Shown here: piece after piece, positions 24,785 through 39,000 of the stretch
Layout: every line of letters begins with the position of its first letter
Position numbering within the stretch: the first letter of the stretch is position 1
Origin: Neelides folsomi
Taxonomy: Eukaryota > Arthropoda > Collembola > Neelipleona > Neelidae
Reading direction: 5' to 3'
Assembly: GCA_034687125.1 (NCBI GenBank)
Contig: JAQGBZ010000039.1
Span: forward strand, 186,001 to 250,000
DNA length: 64,000 nt
Notes under the pieces: model-generated
What the model was told of the DNA's origin: nothing
Databases searched by the model: none
What the model saw: only the letters and a program-made list of their open reading frames with translations
Position numbers and translations under genes: made by a program

Positions 24785-27700
24785 AAGTTCCCTTTACGTG
24801 TCTAGAGCTAATAGGCATAAATATTATACTTCAATAATTGTGTAAGTAATTTTGTATTTGTACTTTGTAGACTTCATAATAAATTGTTTAATATATCTTG
24901 TTAGTTTTTTTAGTTTAAGTACATTAAGTCAAGTTCATTCACGCAATTTTGAGAGTGGAGAGGTGATAAATATGATTTAATACTTACACTCATTCATTAT
25001 TAATTTCGCCGCAAACTTGTTTCAAAATGTAGAGCTATAAAATTTGCATCCTTTTTAAACAAACCAAATCCATTTGTTTCATGCAATTCTTAACTTTTTT
25101 CTACTTTGTTCTAACATAAGCTTATCTTCTATTAGAATTCATACTAGACTTGAGAAGTTCTTTTTAAGATAACCAAAATGAAATTTGGAAAATGTACAAA
25201 TACAATACCTTTGGAGTATTATTGTAAGTATTTTATGTTTACTGATCCTTTCTGTATCATTAGATCATTACTTTTCTATTTTTTGTTTCAATACTGTTTC
25301 TGTCTACCTTTTGAAATGATGTATATGCATGCATTGTAATTCAATACTTTTTCCATAACCTTCAGTTAAATTACATAAAGTGTCGAGGTTAAGCACATAC
25401 TTACTCCCAGCTTCAGATTCGAAGGGTTCAAAGGAACAGGGACAAGAGAAAAAACTGAAGTAGGAATTGAAATGTTGAGTATATAAAGGTCTCTACGAGT
25501 GATGGATTCGGAAGGAGAAGTTGACGGTTTTGACACAGGGAAATAGATGAACCATTGAATTGGTTTGGGTGGACCGTCCGAATTCGTGATTGACCGAAAG
25601 ATCCTCTCGAGTTTGAATCTCCTAGATCACCAGCGGGGGTTTCCTCTCATCATTCACTCCAAACTCCAAAGCTTAGCATTGTCCTCCGAACAGAACAGTA
25701 AAGTATTACTTTTACAAAGAGTTATAGTAGGTACTTGGGTACTTATGGTTAATACTATTTAACATTACTGGTACTGCTACAGATATATGGAAATTCTAAA
25801 ATAAGTAATATTATGCACTATGTATGGTATATACAGCAGTATATACTGTAGAATTTCTTATAATATTAGTAATTTTTAACTATCCGTTTAATTTCCGAAT
25901 TTTTCGAATTAAAAATTAGCTAATTTTGGTGACTATCTTGAATAACTGTCTTGAGTGTATTGGAGTTTGGCATACTGACAACAGGGGAGAATAAATTATT
26001 CAACGTACATATTTCGTACTTTACATGTATTTGTGGATATATGCCCAAGGATGCACTTTGATGTTGATCCAGACATAGGATAAAGTAATTCCTCGACTTT
26101 TGTCTTCATGCCGTGTAAGCGGAGATGGTGGAGAGGAAGATTAAAACCAGTCTATAAATTACAGGTGAAAGATTTGAAGACGTCCTTCTCCGTCGGCTAC
26201 TGTTTCCCTCAATGGTTGAATATTCCTAAGGTTTAAGGTGGATTGATAGGGAAAGAAGGAACTTCTTCATTATGCAATCGGGGACTCATCGGTGATCCCA
26301 CCCGGACCGTCTCGACTGGGCGTCTCCACTCCCATCCCTCACCCTACATCAAGATCACGGCGGAATCTACAACATAAATGATCATTTTTAAATTCAATTG
26401 GTGCTTCCTTGACCTACAATTTGGATCTTGTGGAGAGCTGAAGCACTTGTTGGATGTAATTTGTTGAAGAGTCATTTGAATATATTTATTCTTTCCCTCT
26501 GCAACCAAATCAAACTGACATGTTCTTTTAAATTGTTTATTGTTATTTCTTATCCTCAAATCAGGATTTTGCCGTTAACCAACCAAGGAATTGACATTTG
26601 GCCCATTACTTAATATTACCTAATAATGAAAAATATTTTTATGGACTTCAAGGAAGTTTTCTAATGGATTTAAGTGTAATTTTACGTTATTATTAATAAT
26701 TTAATTAGAAATGTTTAGCGGCGTTTCATTGGGTTTTCTTATTAGAGAAAATTGAGATTGGATCATGGGAATGAATAAAGTGATTATTTTAAAGAGCAAT
26801 TGATATTGTAATCAATCCACACCTCAATATTTGAAACCGGTAGGAGAAGCATTAAAGCAGAACATCGTGGTTTCTCCGCTTCTCTATCGGTTTAAATTAC
26901 TCCTATGTTGTAATAAAGAGGTCTCAAGTTAAATCATAAAAAGGTGGTTTAACAAACCGTGAGTAAGTGAACGTGTGCTCGGGACACAGAAGAAGTAATG
27001 AGCCGCATTCATGAGAGTATTGAAAGAAGGGTGAAAAGAGAAAGATATAAGAAATGCCTTCTGGGGAAATTGAACCAAGAAGGGAATTAGCCCTCGATGA
27101 CTCTGCAGGTGTTGAATTGTTCAAGGAGTTGAGAATTTGAAACGGCGGTTCGCGTGGGGAGGCCAACAAGTAAAAGTGGAATCATCCTCATTTCACCCAA
27201 AGTGACCTCTCAAGCTTCGGGTGAGACCCTGAAGGAACCGATGAGTCCTCATAGGAATCCTGATGTGGATTCATAAATAGACTCTCAGGTAGGGCTGGAA
27301 ATCAAAGGCTATATACTTAGGATGCAGAAGAGAGGAATCTTCCTCTCGAGTCCGGAGAGATGAGTATCAATCATTTCTATTTTCTGTCTCCCTTTTTTCC
27401 TCCTCGCCGGGCTTCTCCCAAAAGAGGAAGAAAGAAATCCCCCAGGTTGATTGACAGCCTCGAAATGATTGTTGATGGCTGCCGGCAGTTTTTTATTCTT
27501 TCCTCAGGTCCACGCCCTGATAACTATATGAGAAGCTGGAGGGGGATGAGACTGCTCTTCTCTCCCAACACTCCAAGGGATGAGCTAATTGGACAGAGGA
27601 GATTCCTATCTCTCGGTGTTTGCCTATGGAACATCTGAATATTCCTCATTTCACCCATCCAGAGATGAGATGGAGATAACAAACTCATTTCGGTCCGCAA

Positions 27701-30099
27701 CACAATGTCCAATTCACGGCCCGCTCTCTCATAGGAGCCCTTCTTTACATCTTTTTTTGCTCTCCCTTATTTATCCTCTCTGGAACACATATTATTGACG
27801 ATATATTTTATTTGAATCGAATCAGCCCGCATTCATCTTCATCTTGTGTTGACCATAAGGTGAGTTCGAGGAAACAATTCATGTGGAGATGAATACATTC
27901 AAATTACTCTTTATCTACCTGTACAAGTCCCAACCATTTTGTATGGAATGGAAATTGTATAATAACTACATTACAAGTGGAGCTTCTACGAGTTCTACAT
28001 AATACACAATACATAGTAAAATACACTTTGTAGTTTTCTTGTAATAGTAAGATGTTGAACGGAAAGATGAAATGATTAAAAATAAAAGGACAGAAATTAT
28101 TCCAATAAAGAACAATTACGAGTATTTCAAATACAGATGCAAAATTATAAAAAAATCATTTTGAAATGTGAAGGAATTCATGATGATAGACATATCAATT
28201 TATTATTTTCTGCTACCAACTCCGCATATTAAAAAAGTTAAAGAATGGTTAATATAAAAGAAAATGAAGAGAGCGAGAAGAATAGTTAATACTCATTAAT
28301 TTACTCCTTTATGGCACATTATTACTCTTTATTACTATTGCTCTCAATTGTCTTTGTTAAGAAAAAAAGCGAGAGGATAAGAGATGAGTAGTTGAGTTCT
28401 TTTGCTTGTTTTCTTAATGGACAGTTTTCTTCAATGCCTTTCTTTTATCTTTTGAGTGAATTGTTTACTTGCTCCTATCACACTCACACTCAAGTTTCAC
28501 CTCCAGCCCAAAGAAAAAGCACGTATTTATACATAATGTCACACTTTCCTCATAAATAAAATTTAATGGGATTTCTTCAACTTTTTTTTACGATTCGTTC
28601 TTATGCTATCTGAGTTTACGAACCTTTCCATATCTAATATATTGTTTCTGAGTACTTAAACACATGTAGATACTTTACGCTTTGACATTCCAGTCCTTTC
28701 TTACGTCTAAAAGGGCCATCCATCAATTCCGACTCATTCCTTTAACACGTTTGGAAGAATGCATACTTTTAATATTTTTTTAAATCTTGAATTTGAATCA
28801 TCACCAAAAGTATGATTGGATCATACTTAGAATTATAAGACGATTAATTTCGCTTCCTGTGTGATTTTTTCGGGCGATATTTTGCTCAGGCATTCCTTTA
28901 ATTCCTTATCACTTAAACTTGTGGCGTTGTGGCGAGTAGTAGTTGAAAGGGTGCGAATAAAAAATTGGTTGTGGTCAAAGCGACAAAATTAGTTAAAGTG
29001 ATTTCCTCAATCTCGTGGGAATGTGCGTAAAAGGGGTTAAAAACAAGAGCAATGTGGTTTCCTTTACCATTATTGATTTCTTATGTATGAAAGAACTGCT
29101 ATATCCGGTTTATTTATTATGCATATCACCGAATTCGGATGAGAAATATTTTGCAAAAGACTCCCACGGTCGTCGAGAATGATTAACGATTATTGAAGAT
29201 TGAAAACTAAAATGTATGACTCATTGGATGGATGAAGGAAGATGAGCGTGGAATTGAAATAATGAAATAAAGATCCGGATATCGAACAGTTATAGGTTTA
29301 TCTACTTATAATGATAAACCTCATACAGCCCATTAATATTAAACAATTTTAAGCTCATATCTTTCATATATACGAGTATGTTATTAACTATGGTAGAACA
29401 AAAAAGTATACAGATATGTATAAACATTCTTGGTTCAAACCTATCTGAATCTGAATAATTAAAGCCTTTTGGTTTTAATAGTCAATGAATGGGAGGATAT
29501 CGTAAATGAGATTTGCAGTGTGTGAGTGTGAGAATGTATGGATTCGAAACTGATCTGTCTCTACAAGCCAGATGAAACATCTGGTTTCCCACAGAATGTT
29601 TGATACGGTTTATGAAACTATGCAAATGAGTTTTAATCTTCTCGCTTTCACTTCACACTTTATTCATTTAATAAGAGATTGGCTTTTTTAAACTCTTCAT
29701 GTCCATACGGATCCTTTATTTCGTCAATATTTAATCCGCTTATAGAGATCACATTTACTTAAAAATTACAGAGTTTTAAAATGGTAATAAACGATTTTGA
29801 CTTTAACAAGTAAAAAATTCATTTTTATCCCCAATATTCAATTGTAATTAGAGATTGTTGAGTAACTAATTTCGAGTAGTTAATCATTGGAATTAAATGG
29901 CACATAAAAATTGTTATTTTTTCCCACACTACACTTTTGAACTTGGTATTCTACATTATTCTTTAGAACGATATTACAAGTTGAAATAAATAAATTTCAA
30001 TAAATTAAAATATTCATTTTTGCAATATTTCATGACTGAAGCTTCTAACAAGATCAAATAAGAGAATTGTGTGTAACTGTTAATCACTGGAAAATGATT
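24785..30099. other. Long intergenic region, no genes seen
   Basis: About 5.3 kb between the 3' ends of LONP1 and the meteorin gene. An AATAAA near 24880 is the likely LONP1 poly(A) signal. From about 25.4 to 27.9 kb the base composition is richer in GC than the AT-rich flanks, without coding signature. Open frames there (such as 27360-27638) lack starts, splice sites or recognisable composition. Possible regulatory or lncRNA sequence, not demonstrable. Confidence 0.5.
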
Positions 30100-33000
30100 T
30101 TAGAAAATGAGTGGACACTGAGCAGTTCCTTCAGCTGTCGCTTTCTTGGCCATTTTAACCCAAGAATGCCAATAGACAACGCAGATGATTTTGGGTTTCC
30201 CTAAGCTCAATTGGGCCAGCCAGAGGAATTCCCCTGAACCGTTTTGTGCATTGCAGTGCGAAGGATGGGAAAGAACGGCGCCAAGATATCCCTTCTTGCT
30301 TTTCGCCTTCTTCGGAGTGTCAGGATTGAAAGATCGGAGCGGCGAGTCGAGGAAGGAAGTGACGGAGGAATAAGGACTAAAAACATCCTGTGTTTGGTGG
30401 AACACAGCAGTTGACCTCACGTGGAGGATGTCAGTCTTTCTTGACCCAGCCAGCGGGCGAACTGACAACAATTCTCCTCTCGCCACTGCAAAATTACAAA
30501 GAATTAAGTCAAGAACGAAAGGGTAATTGGTTGAGCTTGTCAAAAGTAATTTCACTCACCAACATCAGCCGAGCAGTAATTGTGAAGAATCTCTGACTCT
30601 GTGCAAGGGCGGCACTCGGCATCTGTCAAATAAATAAATAAATTTGTTAATTATCTCATTCAACAAGCGACTACTTAATAAAGAAAACTACTAATATTTA
30701 GATAAAATGGTAAATTATAAAAATATTTAAATTAAAAAAATTATTAAGAAACGGTAGGGGAAATTACATCTAGCTTGACCTTTGTATAATTTAAAGTTTA
30801 ATTTAAGAGATTCGAGCTTAGCGAATCAATTCCTTTTCTATTTAAAATGAGTATCTAATATGAATTATCATACATAATGGATATCTCGTTAGGATGGTCG
30901 TAGAATTGCTCATCGTGATTACACGCCTATTCATTTGATTCTCATCAAGGTAAGTTGGGATCGCGTTTTTATAATTGAATGCGAGGGAGCTGAGTGAGTT
31001 GGGAATTGTACTGATGGAACAACGCGGTCCGTCCGGTAAGAAGTTAAGTGAGGAAGGGAGAAGGAAAGATCGAGTGGCTGCGAAGAGGGCCAAAGGAATT
31101 TTAATACACCAAGAACGGAGCAGAGACAACCCCTCGTAAACAAATCAAGTGATCATAAAGTTGTTCTTCCTCCGAGCCTTCCTCTACTGCTTATTTATCT
31201 CTGCGAATTTTAATTGGGATCACATTTCATTCCACCCTTCATAATACCACGGACATAAATATAGTTACTCCACTCGTTCCAACAAGACACACACACAACT
31301 TCCATTTCAACGAGTATAATGAACATGCTCATCCTTCACTAAACTTCTCCCTTACACGAACATAAAAAACATTTGAATATGTCCCTGAAAGAATTTCAAA
31401 AAATCCTAAATTCCTAACTGCAAGGTGAAATTAATATTTTTATACCAGCTGAATAATATTAATAAATACACTTTTCATCTCGAAGATGGAGAATAATAAA
31501 AAGGGTACAATTTCAATCATAGAATCATTAGCATAAATATTTAATCATAAGTTTCTGTGTTCGTTCAAAAGTTTTAATTAAACTTTGTACAATCAAGATG
31601 AAACAAGTGGAAGGAGAAAACACTCAAATATTACTATTATTGGCTGATGCAGGTGAGAATGAAAATGCATATAGGCATGATTTGGGTATTATTGATTAGG
31701 AGGTTGAAAAGAGTTGAGGTTGAAGATCCTTGGGATTGACGAGGGTCTGAAAAGGTAAATTGGTCTGAGAGTGGGCGATTAGACCAAGAGTCCGCCGAGG
31801 TGGTGAGAATTAAGAGAATTGCCGGGAGAGGCTTGTGGGCCTTAATAAGCTCAGAATCAGTAGGGGGTGGGCCAGGCGGTTAATTAACAACACCGAAGGC
31901 ACATCGTCTCCAAATACCACCCTTATCTCCTCATCACTCTCGGCTATCTCCAGGAACAAAAGAGGAGCTTAACGAACAAGATATAACAATATTATATACC
32001 ATTACATAAATACACGTCGTTTATTTGCCTTTTAATCCATCTTCAAATATAGTGTATCAAATCAGTATAATAAATAAGTATACCTATACAGGTACAGATT
32101 GGGAAGGAATCTCCTATCTCGTTATGTTCTGATGCTGATAAATATTTAATATGACCGAAGATCAAAAAACTCAGATGTTGGGGGTTCGGAATATGTAAGT
32201 GTATTATTTCTCCTTTGTATTAATTATGCATGGGAGTGTGTGTGTATTGGAGTGGGAGCTTCTTTGGAATATTAAAGAGGAGTAAATGGACTCGGAGTGA
32301 GAGGGATTGACGAGAGGGAATTAATAGAGAAGGGATCGATCGCGATGATGAGTGATTGAATATAATTTATATTCTAATTGCTTACCAGGAGCGATTCCTC
32401 GGGACTTGACTATTTGATACGAAAGGGTGACTCGGCTCGAATCCAAATCTTCTTGAGGGTCTGAAGAGGAATCGTCTGAAGACTTCACTTTCCCCGTTGA
32501 CTCGACGATGAGAGCGGGAGTGGCATTTATGAAATAGCAATTCCCCTCTTCGGCCGTTCTTTCGTCTCCTTTCAAGAAGGGGAGGAGTCGTCGGCCGGGA
32601 CTTTCTTGTTCGAGAAATACCCGGTAGTTCCGCCCTTTTCCCGAAATGCACAGGCGGAAGGAGTCTGGCTGGCTGGAGGAAACTATCGGATTGTCGAACC
32701 GAATTCGGAGTCCGCCCATGGCCTTCGTCCATGTTATTTTCCCTTCGAGGCATCGGAGATCCACTGTCTGGACCCATCCTTCTGACGAGCCACTGAAACA
32801 AAAAAATTGAATGAAAATAGAATTTGATTGACTACTTCTAAAGTTCAGTACAAGACCCAATGTAATCTGTAAGTACGTGTATGCAAATGAGCCAGCTTGT
32901 TGAAATTTAATTCAGCCTACGTATTTGTACAGACCTGAGATTTGTCTTTGGGTTGGATCATTTGAGAAATTAAAATTCAGTTTATCTCACAAAATCAAAG

Positions 33001-36000
33001 AAGGGAGAATTGATGAGCTGAAGGAACACACACGTTACAAACCCACTGACATTTGTGAGTGAGCGGTTTTTTTGCAAGAATGATTCTGCAGTGGATTTGA
33101 AAAGGATTTATTAATTTTCAAATTATTTGCCCAAACATGGTCAGAACCTCGTGAAGCTTCCATTCTCCCCATTATAATCCCCATCAATCAGAGTTAGAAG
33201 AAGAGATGCGGTTACCCTCAACTCCATTTCGCGGAACCCTTTCTACATCTCTCAATGAGTAAGATTGAAGAAGAATATTGAGATTCAGATCAGGATGAAG
33301 GTGGAACCGGAGCTTGTGCCAGGGCAGTCTTCGAAACCACACCCAAAAGCAATTTATCTTGAGGATTTAACTTCAAGTCTCATCTTTGAACCTCCATTGT
33401 GATAAACCACATAGATCTGAACTAAAGAGACCCACATAGACCTTTATAAGAAATTGTTCTTTTACAACAATGAAGATTCATAAGCTCGCACGCACCTCTC
33501 GCACTCCTCCTCAATTCATGAGAAAAAAAGATGGGGAGAAATGTGAAACAAATCCTCCGGCCGCAGGATATCCTTCAAAACATGAGCAATAAATACGTAA
33601 ATAAGAATGCTTGAAAAATGTCCGATGGTCAAGAAATGGCATGAAGGGTGGAGATGGTTCACAACAACTCACAAAAACGAATATTTGAGAAACTTATCCA
33701 TTCCCCAATTTATGTATGGCGTGAGAGGCGTGTCACCCATGATACGTTTCGTACTTTTAGAAATCAAATAACATAAATTCAAAAGAAACAACTTATGCAT
33801 TTATATGTGAAAGAATGTATTTATTTATGTAGTTTGTATTTATGATGAATACAATACATGTTTCATACATTATACATATTACAGATATATGGTATCAGTT
33901 CAGCAGTATTGGTAAAATAAGAATTGACGTATTCCCTTGGAGGATAAGTGTGGCATTAAGAACAGTTTTTCCAATTTTTGACACGAGCTGACTATTGATG
34001 GGAATTAAGTAAGTGGAGCTGAACGTGATTTCAGGTGGTAAACATTATTTATAGGTATATAAATTGGTGTAAGTGCTCTCAATGGACCCACTCAATCAAA
34101 TCGAGGAAGATTTGGAGGGATGGAAGATGAAGGATAAGGAGAGGATTTGTCAAGAGAAGACATTTACGGTATTTCCAGACCTTATTTATGTAAGTAGGAA
34201 TATTTAACTTTGTAGATGTGTCACTTGAGGTTTAAGGAACGTGAAAGCATTTAATTGTCCTCAGAGGGATTGGTGGGTTTAAACGGACCTAGAAATAAGT
34301 CGTGAAAATGAACGGTAGTTGTTCCAATGGATGGAAAATGTATTGAAAGACGCTGCATGTTAAGTGGATTTGATTTTAAGTCAAAGAGTCGACGTCAGAC
34401 GTCAAAGGACGGTTCAGTTGTGACAGTTCCTTCTTAAGTCCCTTGCGGTCCAAATGAGGATCGGTGGAGCACAAAAGGGAAAATGAGTCAAAGTTGTTGA
34501 AAAAGGATTTTTGAAAAGGCGCGGAGGTTAAAAGCTTTCCTCACTTTTCGAGAGAATCCTTTTAAGGCCTTTTACCTTCTCCCTAAGAGCCGTAATAATA
34601 TTTGGACCTTTTCTCTCCGGGGAGAGAGGATGAGAGTTGTAATCATTTTGATAAGAATTGTTTTATTGCTGCAGTAAGGTCTAAACTGTTTAAAGCGTAG
34701 GCCGAAATCCCCATTAGTCCTCAACCGGCCATAGGTCAGAAGGGAAAATGTTTTCTCTGCTTCTAATGGCCCTCAAAACATTTTCATCCCTTAAATGATT
34801 TTATGGTCCTTGGGAAGGGCGGAGGAGCTTATGAAATTATACACCTGTGAGTGATATTCCATCAGTCGATTGGATTCAAAATGGAAGGAACCTTTCCCTC
34901 ACCTTCAAACCACTCTCACCGGCGTCTTCTTGTAAATCAATGGAGCCGTGTGGATGACTTTTATGGCAAAATTCTAAATGCTTCAACCTCCGCTCAATTT
35001 ATCTCACTTTGAGATAAATTGCCTCTTTCGGAAACGAAATTACTCAGCAAGGATTTGGGCCCTTAAAAATCCTCCGTTTCAACCTTTGGCCCGAATTGAG
35101 GAAATTACCTTTCAAAAGGTAATTTGACTCCATTTGAGCATTCCCTCAATAAATGAAGGTTTTAACTGCCGTTTAGGAGAAAGAGCCTTTTGTCAATTCC
35201 AACTATTTATTAGGAACATTATTACTTCACTTATTACACGTTGAACAATTTGAGCGACAATAATTATATTTTTCTCCTCAGACAAGTCTTTCAATTTTCG
35301 CAGAGCCTTCCATTACTTTGCCCTTTTTCATTCAAGGTTTCCTCAGTCCTATGAAACAGTAAACTATTTACCAGAAGGAAAACACTTTACAGATTGTATG
35401 CATTGGAAGTATGCCTTGAAATCTTTGAAGAAAGTGGAGCTGAGTGTGCGGGTGTTAAGGGTCGAATTTAATAAGGAACCACATTTGAGACATTTGTCAA
35501 GCTTCATCTCATCGAGGAGATCAAATGACCAAAAGCTGAGAGAGTGTGTTGGTGTGTGGGTGGGTTGAAGCGTTAATTGCATCCTAAGTTTCGTTAGTTA
35601 TTTCTCCCGCGCTCGGAAGAGCTAAGTGTGTAGCTGTGTAATAGCATTAATGTATTTCTGCTAACTAACTAACAATAAGTGTAAGAGTGAAGCAAAGGGC
35701 GGAAGGTTCGTTTTCCTCTCGTTCCGCTCAATCGGGAAGAACGGGAGAGAAGTTTTGGCTTTAGGCGGAGATTCTTCAAGCTCCAAGAAGACTCGAGGGT
35801 GCAGGGGAAGAATGTCTTGATGGGAAATGTGAGTCGAAGGGATCCAAATTACACTCGAGCCCAAGTGTCCTCGAGGAGGGGAAACAAAAGGGTCTCTTCT
35901 TCTCTGTTTTAGGGGTCAGGTGGAATGGATATGGGAAATGGAATGTCCCTCCAGCCATCTTACTAATGTAATCCAAGAGTCAACAAGGGTGAGAGTCGAA

Positions 36001-39000
36001 GGGTAATTTCTTCAAGCTTCTCTCTTCACTTCCTCAAGAAACCCCTTAACTTCCCTGGGCACTCTGTATATTATTACTTCCAGCTCATCTCCTACATACT
36101 ATTATACCAGCTACTCATCGCCATCAACTTTAAGGCCACTTGTTTCAAGTAGGACGCTCGGGCTCTGTTCAATGTACCAAAGTACCAATATTCCAATATT
36201 CTCAAATGGTAAAACTCATACATCAGTATAGGTTTCTATACTGTACGTATTTATGCATGCATTTAGCTATAACCTTATGTATTTATATTAGAAAATACGT
36301 AAGGGAGTTGAACGAGGGTTCAAATGGTTCTTGGAATCTTTTCAATCGGGTTTCATAAATCTACTTAAAGGTGCATACCCGAACAATTCTCAAATTTCGT
36401 AAAAAGGAATGAGCGATAGCCCGTGCGGGACGTGTAAGGCCCATTATAATCTCATGGTTGTATAGATGAAAAAAAGCGAGTGTTATATTCGTAATTTGCT
36501 GTGTAAAATGGTGGCATTAAAAGTTGAAATAGGGAGATTTGTGGACAGGAGCTGTATGGGATATACGCGGTTATAAATGAGATAAGGACCGGAGGATGAC
36601 GGAACAGGTTTCAATTGCAAACAAGGGGACGAAGGGGACTTTGGACATTTATAAACGTCCAAACCCGTCTTATCATCTTCTCTCGAGAGCGATGCGTAAT
36701 GGGATGCTTTAAAGTGAGGAGTCTTTGATACATCCATTGATGTGAAACAATCCGCTATTGAAACTACACCAGAAATTCTCAATGGCCGAAGAGAATAATT
36801 CGGTTTGGAAGGTTCCGAGCACGGAGAGAGATTTTAAAGGTTTTGTTTGGTTGTTTTTAAAATGAGTGAGTTGGGGAGACGTCGTGACCTTTCCAGGTCA
36901 CAAGATATGCATTTCTTTGTTTATGTTCTTTAGCCTTTTATGTAGAGCAAGAGAGTCAAATGTCATTTCGCGCCGAAGTTTTTTTAGAGGCCAGAAAGAT
37001 CACCTTACTTCATTTTGACAAGGAGCAACACTTTCATATTTCACTTCTATTTCCTTACACTTCTAAATCTACAGGGATCTTCTAATGGATTTGTTTGAAG
37101 AAAAGGCCAACTTTAAAAGGTTTTTTTCAATCATGAGCTCATATTTCATATTAACTATTTTGTGGCTTGTGGCTTCAGAAATTGAAGACTCAGCAGATGT
37201 TTGTCCACACAAGGGATTTTATGGTCAAGATTTTTGCAATTATTGTTACGCCACTTTAAAAGAAATGACATAAATAGTCTTTATGATCTTCAAATGTGTA
37301 CATAAACATATAGAATCTTATTTGTATCAGAATTAGAATAAATAAAGTATATATAAATAAAAAAATATTAAAACAGAACGAGTTGTGCATTATGATCTTT
37401 GATTCTTTATGTTACATATTACATAAGATGATAATGTCTAGGAAGGGTTTTTGCATCTTATACCAATTAGTGGCTCTTTAAGTTCTCCGTCAGCAAAAAA
37501 ATAAAATGCTGTAAAAGAGATCGTTACGACTCGATTCAGACATTAGAGCTTGAGCTATGGTCATAATAATAATATTATTATTACCAGAGTTCACTTTTGG
37601 ACATGACAGCGCGCGGCGTACATTAAATTGTTTTGAAACATACAAATTGTTTTTAAAAACGTACAAAGAGTCATTACAGCCAAAGTTGTTTCATGCTGGA
37701 AGAGTCCTCAATAGAATTGAATGTCCTTCCTAAACAACCCAGGTACATAGATTTAATGCAAGCAAAGGAAGAAGACCTGGACTGATTGTTATGAGAAGGG
37801 GTTTGAAAAATGAAAACGTCTTTGTGGAAGTCCAACGGAGACGTCGGTTGTCTCCCGAAGTGGAAAGAAGAGGCAAAGAGAAGTTTCCCTTTATGATGAT
37901 GATGGGGAGTGTGAGAGGCTGCCTAATGGCTTTCAACGGACGGAACCATAAACTCTCCCTCGTAGGGTTGCTCAGTAAATGACCCTCCGCCCCAACAACT
38001 TCAAACAAGAAGGCTTTTCCTATTTAGAGATTCAACCTCTCTCATTTTTATGATTATGTCTCTTACATTCCTAATTCCAGGAGGCAGTTAAATTCTCCCG
38101 GACACGTTCCTCAAGTCCAACCAACAACTCTATATATGTATTGAACGTATCCTTCCAATTCCCCACTTTTTCATGCAGAGCACGAAGGAGATTAAAAGAC
38201 CGGAGCCTCAAAGATCAAGTAGTAAATGGGACGGGACAGGAGCTGAGGTCCAGTTGGAGTTTTAAACGACATAGAATAACCTTTAGAATCAAGTTCCTCA
38301 CCACAAAGAACTTAAAATAACGACGATTTCAATCCAGTGAGAATAAAACACCCTCTGTACTAATCCATATGTAAATAATACAAAAGAGGGGTTGGGACGC
38401 AAAAAATAAAGATTTTGGCAATTTCTTTTCAAAATTGTGTATTATCATGAGATGTGTATTTTAGTAGTCAAGATGCTACTGATTTCAGAGACGATGAAAA
38501 AAAAGAAGGGATTTGTAGGAGCCAGGAGCTTCTTCAACTTATCGCATTTTGACACGTTTGCATGTTCACCCTTTACAGGTGGAAGTGAATGAGAGAGGAG
38601 TGAAGGACCACAATGGTTTTATCTGTGTTTTCCCCCTTTGTCCTCCTCTCCCAAATGGCGTTAAGCTGAAAAGGTATTTTGTTCAAATTGCGAAAAGAGA
38701 AGGTTGAATGTGTCGGGACACGCAGGGAGCCCTGGAATGAGAGCAGACGGCGAAGAAAAAAAGGGAGAGAAATGGAAGTTTAAACATAGGAATTTCAAGA
38801 TAAGGGAAGTTTGATCATAAAAGGATTCATAAAAGGAAGCGTGATTTTAGCCCTGGAATCCTTCTTGAGGAAATTCCATTTCGAAGACACCCCAATGTGG
38901 AGCAAATTGAGGGCCTCGTAACTCCAAACTTCTGAGGTCAAAACACGGGAGAGGAAAGGTGGGCTTAAATGGAAAGACCTCCTTTACCTTCCAAACTCCC

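Noticed and set aside
25836-25860. GTATATAC-AGCA-GTATATAC short palindrome
   Set aside because: Low-complexity TA repeats make this likely by chance.
27360-27638. 92-codon plus-strand ORF in a GC-richer intergenic stretch
   Set aside because: Overlapping frames on both strands are equally open; no start context, homology or splice signal.
29420-29460. B-box-like GGTTCAAACC, possible tRNA gene
   Set aside because: No matching A box or cloverleaf arms at the required spacing.
32382-32801. 139-codon Arg-rich ORF on the minus strand
   Set aside because: Shadow frame of meteorin exon 2, which matches the family in another frame.
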